From contig CM072515.1 in the NCBI GenBank assembly GCA_036898135.1, positions 74,393,753 through 74,457,752 of the forward strand: 64,000 nucleotides of DNA, in the 5' to 3' direction. The position numbers were made by a program, and so were the translations under genes. Each line of letters begins with the position of its first letter. Positions within the stretch are counted from its first letter, which is position 1. Under the pieces are notes generated by a model. That model made no database searches, was not told where the DNA came from, and saw only the letters and a list, made by a program, of their open reading frames with translations. This DNA is from Oncomelania hupensis. Taxonomy: Eukaryota > Mollusca > Gastropoda > Littorinimorpha > Pomatiopsidae. This document shows, in pieces, positions 55,300 to 64,000 of the stretch.

Positions 55300-55913
55300 T
55301 AAAATATTAGAGCTGGGTACCGTGGGTCAAAGTCGTACCGGTATTACCGCCGTATTTTTAGGTCGTATCGGTATTTCGTACCGGTATACCGCGATTTTAA
55401 GTGTTACAATCAAATAGGATATGGCAGTGACAGTAGTGACCGACGCAAAAGAAAGATTGTCATACACTTCAAAACAGTTTCAAAGAACCACATTTCCATA
55501 GAAACTGAAGCTTTATTTTTGCTTGAACGCCTTCAAAACAAATTATGATAAATCACTGTTTACAACATCAGCTAACTTTAAACCACAAAATCAAAATAAA
55601 ACATAAACATTCAACGGGAAAGGTCTGTAAGAACTGTAAGAGTTCAGAAGGATGGGCGACTGGTGCCATGCTTAAACACGTGGATAAGCTGCTGTTCTTA
55701 TAAGTTCTTCTTCAAGAACAGCTGCCTATCCACCTGTTTGGGCTTTAGGCTCGCTCTCTGGGCGGACAAGATGTCGCCCACGGTCGCGTTATGTGTTGTC
55801 GAGGTTTCCCAGTAAACCGGACCTTGGACACCCGCACCGGTATACCGTACCGTCGCGTTTCCGAACCTGAATACAGTTACGTATCGGTAAAACCGTCCAG
55901 CCCTATAAAATAT
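55300..55913. mobile_element. hAT-like non-autonomous DNA transposon with perfect 8-bp target duplication
   Basis: Element 55308-55905 (598 bp) bounded by tagagctggg at left and the inverse ccagcccta at right, with subterminal accggtataccg-type inverted motifs at both ends. The 8-bp duplication taaaatat lies at 55300-55307 and 55906-55913. An 8-bp duplication and TAGRGCTGGG ends fit the hAT superfamily. No transposase frame, so it depends on a relative elsewhere. Confidence 0.9.
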
Positions 55914-56109
55914 ATGTTGTCTCGTGTTTTGACTATATCAAACTCTTACATGCTTTTGCCGTCCCAAGCACCGTACCTGACAGTGGTTGAGGCTTATGTT
56001 TGAGAGATTCTCAGTGAGTCTCAGCCACACTGTGTGATTTGCGCCCATGCCTGAAAAAAACGAATGTTCTGACTGGTTGATTAAAATGTCGTCAATATCG
56101 TTAACATCA

Positions 56110-56600
56110 GAGTTAGTCCAATTCTATACACCATCAAGATCTCTCCGTTCATTTTCTGACAGAAGCCAGCTTTTAAATTCCCCGTATCAAAACACAATCT
56201 TTTGCTGAACGCTCATTGTGCTGGTCAGCCCCTACTGTTTTGAATTATTTTCCTTGAACTCTGCGCTCTGCTGCACCATCTCTTTCCTTTGGCTCTTGAC
56301 TGAAAACACATTTTGAACAGTGTCTTTCCTCAAATCTCAATCCTGAACTTTCCATCATCATATACTTAGACCACCGTCACAATCGTTTGTATGTGTGTGT
56401 ATGTGTGGGTTTGTGTTTGTGTGTGCGTTTGTGTTTGTGTGTGTGTCCGTGTGTGGGTGTGTTTGTGTGTGTGTGCGTGTGTGTGTGCGTTCTGATTTGG
56501 TATTTCATGTTGTGCTTTCGTGTTATTTTTTGCTTAGATGTAAAGCGCTGTGAGCTCTAGTGAGGAAGGGCGCTGTACAAAATGTTCATTATTATTATTC
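56110..56600 (+). pseudogene. degenerate L2-like LINE 3' part
   Basis: Broken frames preserve LVQFYTPSRSLRSFSDRSQL, then (after a frameshift) FAERSLCWSAPTVLNYFP, then SAAPSLSFGS and LKTHFEQCL, in the order of the CR1/L2 C-terminal block at 11840-12344. A GT-rich stretch follows (56390-56490), then the 3' end gtaaagcgctgtgagctc, gcgctgtacaaaatg and att repeats. At least two stops and one frameshift. Confidence 0.75.
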
Positions 56601-56875
56601 ACATCCGTATTACAATAGCATGCCAAGTGCTCAGTGCGAAGTGTGAGGAGCCTTTGACAACGTTAGATTCTCAGAGTTGGACTGCATGCAGCATGCTGCA
56701 CTAGGGAAGGTCATCAGCCGTAGAGGTGTGGGCACTCTTAGGAAATCAACATTCTCCAAACTAGGCCCCAAGGACCCGCTCAGTGACGACGAAATCTGTT
56801 AAAACATGAACACATGTGACGTTTTTGACAACTTGAATGAAAAGAGTGATTTGTATTAGAGCTACCCCTCCCCCC

Positions 56876-56930
56876 CCCCCAAAAAAAAAAAAAAAAAAAT
56901 AAATAAATAAATAAATTAATAAATAAATAA
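56876..56930. repeat. poly-C/poly-A and AAAT run
   Basis: ccccc, then about 20 A, then aaataaat units. Confidence 0.9.
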
Positions 56931-56983
56931 AAGTTTAACAAAATGACAAACACAACACTCATGTATGTGCGATTGAGTGTATG

Positions 56984-57045
56984 AGAGAGAGAGCGAGCGA
57001 GCGAGCGAGAGAGAGAGCGAGCGAGAGAGAGAGAGCGAGCGAGCG

Positions 57046-57082
<37 letters not shown>

Positions 57083-57160
57083 TTTCTTCTTCTTCTTCTT
57101 CTTCTTCTTCTTCTTCTTCTTCTAGGTCCAACTTTCTTTCTTTCTTTCTTTCTTTCTTTT
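56984..57160. repeat. GAGC/GA then TTC then CTTT microsatellites
   Basis: Three adjacent arrays: gagcgagc/gaga (56984-57080), ttc (57081-57123) and cttt (57132-57160). Confidence 0.93.
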
Positions 57161-58214
57161 AGAACCAAATTCTTTATTTGCATGTTTACGTATTTTGAAA
57201 AAAAAAAGATTTGTGTTGCCTCCTTCTTTCTTTCTTTATATTTAAAGTTAGACCACAGGCTCGCGTGCTTTAAAGAATTTCTTTAAATAATAGATATATT
57301 TCGCCTCCCTCTTCACTTTAATATAACCTCTTACAAGTCAAATAAAATCCACACAAGAAAGACAGGAAACGTCAACTTCTCTTTGTGATCTTATTCGTTA
57401 TAATCTAGCATAAGCCGATTCGTCACACAAGCCTGGCTGTACAGAAGAAAAAAAAGTATCAGCATGTGAAAACAAAACCATTTCGACACAGACAGGATTT
57501 GCATAAACTTATCTATTATCCATATTTACCAAACGAGCATAATCATGCTATGTCAGGCCTTTCTTACTTTCATGGGAGGCGACGTCCATTTAAGGACATA
57601 AGAATTTGATTTTTATTGGTCCAAATGATAACATTGGAAAAGAACAGAAATAACAATAAAAAGAATAACGATCGACCAATACTTGAAAAGATGTGCATAA
57701 AAACCTGTTTCGTTGGCTATGATAGGATTTTTGTCAATTCCCGTTACCTCAGTTTTGCAGGCTGTGTATGAAATCTGTTTCTTTTCATCTTAGAGGAAAT
57801 GTATATATAAGCCTATGTAATGACCTAATGAACACAGATTCTCCTAGGGAGAGAACGAATTCATCTCGATTTATTTATATTATTTTGTCACTGTTGAAAT
57901 AGTATGATTGGATTGAATAACATTTTATTTTTATTCTTTCACTGTTATAATTATGAGTTTTGTGTTTATGAGATTATTACGAGATAAGTATGAGATAATT
58001 ATGAGATGTGTGTTTGTGCCTGTCAGAATTTCTATATTATTCGTACTGTGTACATATTGTTTTGAGTGCATGGAATAATGTGATCACAGCTTTTTGATCT
58101 TGTCCGAATTGGCTGAAAACCCCCTCAGAAGGCTAGATCTAGAGCCCTAAATTAAGTTGTAAACTTGGAAGATTATACACAGGTATTCCTGATCACAGTG
58201 TAAATGGAAGGTGA

Positions 58215-58215
<1 letters not shown>
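57161..58215. other. AT-rich intergenic DNA
   Basis: About 1 kb without a supported gene or repeat. A short gagata run (tacgagataagtatgagata) occurs near 57977. Confidence 0.5.
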
Positions 58216-58271
<56 letters not shown>

Positions 58272-58278
58272 CACTACT
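58216..58278. repeat. ACT microsatellite, left of an R1 tail
   Basis: About 19 act triplets ending ccactact. Confidence 0.95.
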
Positions 58279-58334
58279 GATTTGGCTCGGAGGAGTCCGC
58301 TGGACCTAAAGCAATAACCATGTCATGTAATGTA
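58279..58334 (+). mobile_element. R1 tail-only copy inside an ACT array
   Basis: gatttggctcggaggagtcc, then gctggacctaaagcaata and catgtaatgta. ACT triplets lie on both sides. Confidence 0.85.
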
Positions 58335-58549
58335 CTACCACTACTACTACCACCACTACTACTACTGCCACTACTACTGCTGCTACTACTACAACTACCA
58401 CTACTACTACTGCTACTACTACTACCACTACCACTACTGTTACTACTACTACCACTACTACTACTGTTACTACTACTACTACCACTACTACTACTATTGT
58501 TACTACTACTACCACTACTACTACTACCACTACTACTACTACTACTATA
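58335..58549. repeat. degenerate ACT/ACC/GCT array
   Basis: About 215 bp of interrupted triplets. Confidence 0.95.
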
Positions 58550-58864
58550 TGCTTTCTCGCGCCTTATTCATAATGGCAGCGATCCGTAACCATCGTACAC
58601 GCTCACCTGTTACAGACACTCCTACCTACACAACAAACAAATATAGATTCATCACTTAAACATACGGAGTAAGAGGCAAGTCTCTATTGCAAGAGGGAAA
58701 TCGAAATCTAATTTTATTTGTGAAAAGATAGATGGACTGCATCCAACGCCGCTACTTACTATACCAAACTCCTCGCAACGGGCGCAGGGGTCCCTAAAGC
58801 CAGCTTGACAACAAAGGACAGAAGGAGGAAAATGACTTAGGAGAAGGGAGAAAGAAGAAGAATA

Positions 58865-58868
<4 letters not shown>
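58550..58868. other. intergenic DNA, partly a diverged SINE-like repeat
   Basis: 58640-58790 shares ggcaagt, taattttatttgtgaaaa and gactgcatccaac with 20050-20117. AAG-rich right end. Confidence 0.4.
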
Positions 58869-58938
<70 letters not shown>

Positions 58939-58948
58939 GTGATGGTGA
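58869..58948. repeat. GAT microsatellite
   Basis: About 23 gat triplets then ggtgat variants. Confidence 0.95.
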
Positions 58949-59094
58949 TAAAAGGCGGAATAAGGAATAGGAAGAGAATGAAGAGGAAATCAAATATCAC
59001 GATTAAAAGAAAGACTGTCCTACATGTAGTTGTCATCATAATAATGATTACAAAAGTAAAGGGTTAGATGGCAGCTTAAAGTAATGTGACTCGT

Positions 59095-60052
59095 GTGCAA
59101 CTGATGGTACCAGATGGTATTGCTAGCCCTTGTAAATTATTTGCTGATGATACAAAGATATACAATACAGTGAATAATTCTAAACTTTTACAACAGGATC
59201 TAGATAAACTACAAAAATGGACTGAGATGTGGAATTTATTTTTTAATGTTGAAAAATGTAAGGTTTTGCATGTAGGTCGAAGAAATTCTGGGCATGAGTA
59301 TAAGATGGGTGTTAGCGGTTTAGACAAACTGTTACAATCGTGTGAAGAAAAAAAGACCTTGGAGTAACTTTTAATATGTCCTTAAATTTTGACACTCATA
59401 TTCAGAACAGCATAAACAAAGCAAATAAAATGATTGGACTAATTAAAAGAACTTTCAAATTTATCAATAAAGAATCATTTTGTATGTTGTATAAAGCTTT
59501 GGTGAGGCCCCATCTGGAATATGCAAATTTTGTATGGTATCCTAAACTTAAACGCAGTCTATTGCTATAGAGAAAGTTCAAAGAAGGGCAACAAAGTTAC
59601 TTATAGAATGTAGACAAATGTCCTATAAAGAGCGACTTTTTTTTCCTTGGTTTACATTCACTGTCTGGTAGGAGATTACGAGGTGACCTAATACAAGTAT
59701 TCAAAATTTATAATAACATTGATGACTTAGAATGGAATGACTTTTTTGCTAATCCTCATAGTAATACGACACGCTTATCTGAAGGCAAAATCTTTGTTAG
59801 ACACTGTAACACTAATATTAGGAAATTCTCTTTTTCATATAGAACTGTAAGACATTGGAACGACCTTCCAATGTCTTTAAAGAGTGCTAAAACTACTAAT
59901 CAGTTCAAAAACCAGTTGGATGCAATTCCAAAATTTATAGACTTATTTTACAGCTATGACTAATATGTAGGCAAATTGCATGCAATGCAGACCATTGTAA
60001 ATAAATATAAAAGATGGGACGTTCAGAAAGGCTCCACGGCCTACATCTGTCC
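59095..60052 (+). pseudogene. CR1-like LINE, 5'-truncated polymerase with three frameshifts plus 3' UTR
   Basis: The coding part starts near the catalytic box: PCKLFADDTKIYNTVNNSKL, LQKWTEMWNLFFNVEKCKVL (59215-59270), NKANKMIGLIKRTFKFINKE, LYKALVRPHLEYANFVWYP (59490-59540), SIAIEKVQRRATKLLIECRQ, GRRLRGDLIQVFKIYNNIDD (59670-59720), SYRTVRHWNDLPMSLKSAKT (59835-59895), stop TAA at 59961-59963. The blocks lie in three frames, so it is dead, but every block is recognisable and in order. Endonuclease and N-terminal RT are absent. The 3' UTR ends in gtccctac and runs into an ACT array. Confidence 0.88.
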
Positions 60053-60059
60053 CTACTAT

Positions 60060-60143
<84 letters not shown>
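60053..60143. repeat. ACT microsatellite at a LINE 3' end
   Basis: About 29 act triplets with one ttct interruption, beginning where the CR1-like LINE ends. Confidence 0.95.
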
Positions 60144-60307
60144 GTGGAGCCCTCCTATTCCACAGTTGCACCTTTCAACGCGTTTCACTTCCGCTGTGCT
60201 TCCTAATAACAACTCCAGCTTTTTCCAGTAGAGTAGGGTGGGGTAAGACGCGCATACGGGGCGAGACCGGAACGGCGACTTCTCAGTGATTATATTACTT
60301 ATAGTAC

Positions 60308-60597
<290 letters not shown>

Positions 60598-60842
60598 AAT
60601 TAATTAATTGACCGATTTATTAATTTATTTTGTTTGCTTTAAAAGATCTCTTAGACATTGCGTTTATCGCACAAACTGAAGATAATTCAGTTGGCTTTAA
60701 CATAATACTTCCCTCTAAATAGGGGTGCCATTTAAAACAAAAAAATATTTTGGATCACTATTTCAATCTTTTTTCCTAAATAGTCTACATTAAAAAAAAA
60801 TCAAATTGTTTTCAGAATTATTTTTCTTAAAGACCCACCCTC

Positions 60843-61155
60843 TTATAAAGATCCTGAAGGTCATATCCTAGACGGGTACATCCAGCCTGCACTAGGTCCC
60901 TACTCCCCTATCGGTGGTTGCCCAGGTTTGTGCTCAGTTGTCTGGGCGTCAGACAGTGCGCCTAAGGCACCAGGTGGGCGCCTGGGACGGCTTGAGGTAG
61001 ATCTTGTATTCGCCAGTGCCTTAGTCCTGATTTGGCTCGGAAGAGTCCGCTGGACCTAAAGCAATAATCTTGTATTGTATTGTATTGTATTGTATTGTAT
61101 TGTACTCGAACTCCGGAGCTGGAAAAGCCGTAATTGTGGAGGATTAAATAACATA
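60843..61155 (+). mobile_element. R2 tRNA-derived SINE, copy h, interrupted by an R1 tail
   Basis: Reads in the orientation of copy g: aagatcctgaaggtcatatc, tagacggg, gtctgggcgtcaga, cgccagtgcctta; then an R1 tail; then ctggaaaagccg and gattaaataacataaataaa at the tail side. Confidence 0.82.
61024..61104 (+). mobile_element. R1 tail-only copy nested in R2 copy h
   Basis: gtcctgatttggctcggaag, gtccgctggacctaaagc and aataat, then about seven attgt units. Confidence 0.88.
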
Positions 61156-61419
61156 AATAAATTTGCATTACTTTTTTTTCTCGGGGAGGAGGGGGGTAGG
61201 GGAGAGGGAAAGGGGTGCGACCCTCTGTAAGCTATCTTAAGGCCAAGACTTTGTGGTTCCTTCCTTATATTATTTTTTTTTTAAAAAAGAAAGAATTATT
61301 GTCTTGCTAATTATCGTGCGGCGGTGCAGCAATAAACGGGATTTTAAGGTACGTAACCGTCATATTTCGTTCCCTGCGCGCTTTTTTTGTATTTAAAGAA
61401 CCTAGGGCGAGAACCGTTT
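61156..61419. other. intergenic DNA with no supported feature
   Basis: Nothing recognised. Confidence 0.45.
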
Positions 61420-62090
61420 TTAACTCTTTCCCTGCCAGGCATGTTTCCACGTTTGTGCCAGACATTTATCTGGCACCGGAAAGAAAGTTCAGTATCTTAG
61501 GCATTTAAGCTACTGTTCTTTCAATAATAGTTGTTAAATAGACATATTTCATATCAAATTAAAGGTAAAAGAGTGAAGAATAAGAAAAAAAACCCACACA
61601 AATGTTAATTTGATTATGTTATTGAAATATGTGTTTTGAAAGCATGTTGATCTTTTTGAAATGATAAAATAAAATAAAAATATTTCTACATACCACAGTG
61701 AAAAAAAAATCTGGAGGAATAATTCCAATTACTGAATCAGCTTCACACACCAGAAAGAAAATTTATTTAGGATCAAAATACACTTTACAGTTTGAAATTA
61801 TATTGATTATTAGCACAGTTTGACACACTGTCGATTGTGCCCATCACATATGCTTAGTAAAATGCACAAAAAACACTCTAAAAACGAATCAATTTGAAGA
61901 AACCACGCGCGTGTCGATCGGGAACGAAAGTAGAAAGAGTTATCTCTCTTTGGTTAAAATAAAACTTGGATTGGACTGCGCAAAAAACCGGAACGAAACG
62001 GAATACTGAAATCGACGATATATCGTCGATTGGCACAAACATGGCGTCTCAGATCGACGATATATCGTCGATTGGCAGGGAAAGAGCTAA
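61420..62090. mobile_element. piggyBac-like non-autonomous DNA transposon (MITE)
   Basis: Terminal inverted repeats ctctttccctgcca (61424-61437) and tggcagggaaagag (62073-62086) are perfect. The left is preceded by TTAA (61420-61423) and the right followed by ctaa (62087-62090), one base from TTAA. The subterminal motif gtttgtgcca/tggcacaaac is also inverted. Near the right end a 20-bp perfect palindrome built on cgacgatatatcgtcg occurs twice (62011-62030 and 62053-62072). TTAA targeting and CYYT-type ends fit piggyBac. No transposase frame. Confidence 0.85.
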
Positions 62091-63025
62091 TTATACTGGT
62101 TTCCTTATTGTCGTTAATAATTAAATGGCTGTTAATCTGCTCTCCTTTGTTGCTTCGGGAGTATTCTGCGAAGAAGCTCTAGGAAGGTTGGTTCTGAGTT
62201 TCATAAACTAGCAGTGTAGTGCGTGGCTGAAATTGTCGTACACAATGGTCGCTTTAACAATGCATTTCTTAATATTGATATTTTAATATAATTTATTTTC
62301 TCTATAACTGTAAGCGTTACAGATACGTTTAATAGCTTCTGTATTTATTTTTTTTAAAATATTATTGCATTTATTCTTCATTTTCTATTATGTTTGAGAC
62401 AATGTGATAAATTATTATCACTAACGCTAGTCAGTGATTATGGCTCGAATGTCATTCGCCATTGTAGTTCACTATTGTTTGCTTCAGGAGTTATTATCGA
62501 TCTTCAGTAATAATAATACAGGGATTTGTATAGAGCCCTTATCTGTGTTATTATTCTTCCTCCTGAAATGGAAAGTGAGATGTCATTGGCTTTGTGGTCG
62601 AATGAATTAGAAATGAATTGCTTTTTGTTGTTGTTCTTTCTTTGCCTCGTAATTGTGTGCATATTATATGATTACAAGAACGAGGCAGTTGAACCATCTC
62701 TCCGTGTCACAAATCTGGGAAATGATAGAGGTTAAATAATAGGCGGACTAAACGGCATGGTTCTTTGTGACTTGGGATGCTATTCGCTCTCTTCGTGGGC
62801 GGTGCTTTGGTTCCTATTTTAACTGTAGGTGCTAGTACGGGTCTAATCTATGGCAGCGGGTATCTTCGGTAGCGAACGAGTAGGCATTGTTGTTCCGTAA
62901 CAAAACTGTGTCTTGGAAAAGGTCACAGCATGAACGTGGTCATTAAAGAACGTTTATGATGCTTCACTTATGTTATTTCTTTCTGTCTTTGTTTTGTCGT
63001 CCTTCTTTTCATTTTTCTGTTTGTA
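62091..63025. other. intergenic DNA with no supported gene
   Basis: A possible retroposon tail remnant at 62510-62540 (aataataatacagggatttg, then tatagagccctt). Nothing else recognised. Confidence 0.45.
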
Positions 63026-63042
63026 TCGTTCTTTCTTTCTTT

Positions 63043-63086
<44 letters not shown>

Positions 63087-63260
63087 TTTTTCTTTGTTTC
63101 TTTGTTTCTTTCTTTCTTTCTTTTTCTTTCTTTCTTTTATCTTTTTTCATTTTTTTCTGTTCTTTCTTTCCGTTCTGTTCTTTTGTTTTATTTCGTGCTG
63201 TGCTGGTTTTCTTCCTTCCTTTCTTTTACCCTTGCTTTGGTTCTTTCTTTCGTCGTCTTT
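63026..63260. repeat. CTTT-rich polypyrimidine run
   Basis: Perfect cttt core at 63044-63085 with degenerate flanks. It generates a spurious 268-codon frame. Confidence 0.93.
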
Positions 63261-63349
63261 TTATTTTGTGTAAATAGTATTTTGCTCTACTTCACGATCA
63301 AAGCCTTTGTATACATGTGCAGAATTGACTGGTTGATTTGTTCTAGTAA

Positions 63350-63350
<1 letters not shown>

Positions 63351-63397
<47 letters not shown>

Positions 63398-63480
63398 TCT
63401 CTATCCTCTCTCTCCCTCCCTTTATCCCTTCTCTCTCTCTGCTCCCAATCTCTCTCTTTCCATACCTACCGCCCCCCCCC

Positions 63481-63536
<56 letters not shown>
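63351..63536. repeat. two CT microsatellites separated by a C-rich stretch
   Basis: ct at 63351-63391 and 63484-63535; a C run at 63471-63482 between. Confidence 0.95.
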
Positions 63537-63538
<2 letters not shown>

Positions 63539-64000
63539 GCAACCCTCCCCCTTTCGCTCTACTTCTTGCTTTCTAGTACTTCTCTTCGGAGTTCTATCTT
63601 TTCATACATCCATTTCTCTCTTTTGTTTTTTAAATTTCAATACAACCATTCCTCTGTCTTTTCTCCTCCTATTTTTTTGTTTTAGATCTACAACAGCTCT
63701 GCCTTTCTCATGGATGTCAGTTTTGCTTTTGCTCAGTGAATTACTTCTGGGGGAATTAAAGATCTTTTTTTTTTAAAGAAGGAAGGAGAGATTTTTTTGG
63801 TGCTGGTGGGTGGGTGGCTGAGAGGAAACTTCCACTTCCTTTTTATCAGAATCTCTTCTTTTCATTAATTATTTACGTCATCTGTACCTTCTCTCTCTCT
63901 TTTTTTTCTTCTTCATCCCCATCCCACCCTCCGCTCCATCAACATCCCCTCTCTCTGTGTCTCTGTCTATCTGTCGGTCTCTCACTCTCTCTCCCTCACT
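63537..64000. other. pyrimidine-rich intergenic DNA to the window end
   Basis: No gene supported. TCTC-type repeats continue past the right edge. Confidence 0.5.

Noticed and set aside
62970..63776. 268-codon Phe/Ser/Leu-rich plus-strand frame
   Set aside because: Lies entirely in CTTT- and CT-rich simple repeats; a hydrophobic composition is expected from pyrimidine runs and is not evidence of a membrane protein.

Overview
This window is eukaryotic, repeat-saturated intergenic DNA from an animal, most likely a marine mollusc (possibly a gastropod). That assignment is an inference. It rests on two interstitial TTAGGG/CCCTAA tracts, Ty3/gypsy elements of types common in invertebrates and fish, several tRNA-derived SINEs, fragments of at least five kinds of non-LTR (LINE) element, and extreme microsatellite density. 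I found no convincing host protein-coding gene. Two weak candidates are a broken exon-like ORF at 441-626 and a possible terminal exon at 51779-51955.

Layout. 0-10 kb: a 38-bp tandem array, then a complete 7.2-kb LTR retrotransposon on the minus strand (862-8072) with 1575-bp LTRs that differ at one base noticed by eye, and a 5-bp target duplication. 9.8-14.1 kb: long simple arrays (CCATA, ACT, GATA), a tRNA-derived SINE and a LINE fragment that has no ATG. 14-30 kb: three copies of a roughly 600-bp retroposed family (called R1 here), more SINEs (R2 and a tRNA/5S-chimeric SINE), a LINE with the FADD reverse-transcriptase motif, a 1-kb polypyrimidine stretch, and a 40-bp minisatellite split by another LINE. 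30.3-33.0 kb: a second complete LTR element (196-bp LTRs with no difference noticed) inserted inside an ATC microsatellite. 33-50 kb: further copies of the same LINE, SINE and R1 families, some nested in one another, which gives relative ages. 50-64 kb: long CT and AT arrays, three small inverted-repeat DNA elements (one hAT-like with an 8-bp target duplication, one piggyBac-like at TTAA), two more LINE remnants and compound trinucleotide arrays.

The most notable result is that both LTR elements look very young yet lack the reverse-transcriptase catalytic core. Each keeps one long open frame joining gag to integrase. Element 1 reads gag (SCAN-like capsid), protease, integrase, with RNase H downstream of integrase. 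That order and the SCAN-like capsid point to the Gmr1-like branch of Ty3/gypsy. Element 2 is an in-frame gag-integrase fusion whose primer-binding site fits a tRNA-Leu 3' end and overlaps its start codon. Both must have been reverse-transcribed by an enzyme supplied in trans, and both sit in or next to trinucleotide repeats.

A second theme is that many trinucleotide arrays here, most often ACT/AGT, abut the 3' ends of LINEs or SINEs, as if they grew from retroposon tails. R1, R2 and R3 are working names used only in this annotation.
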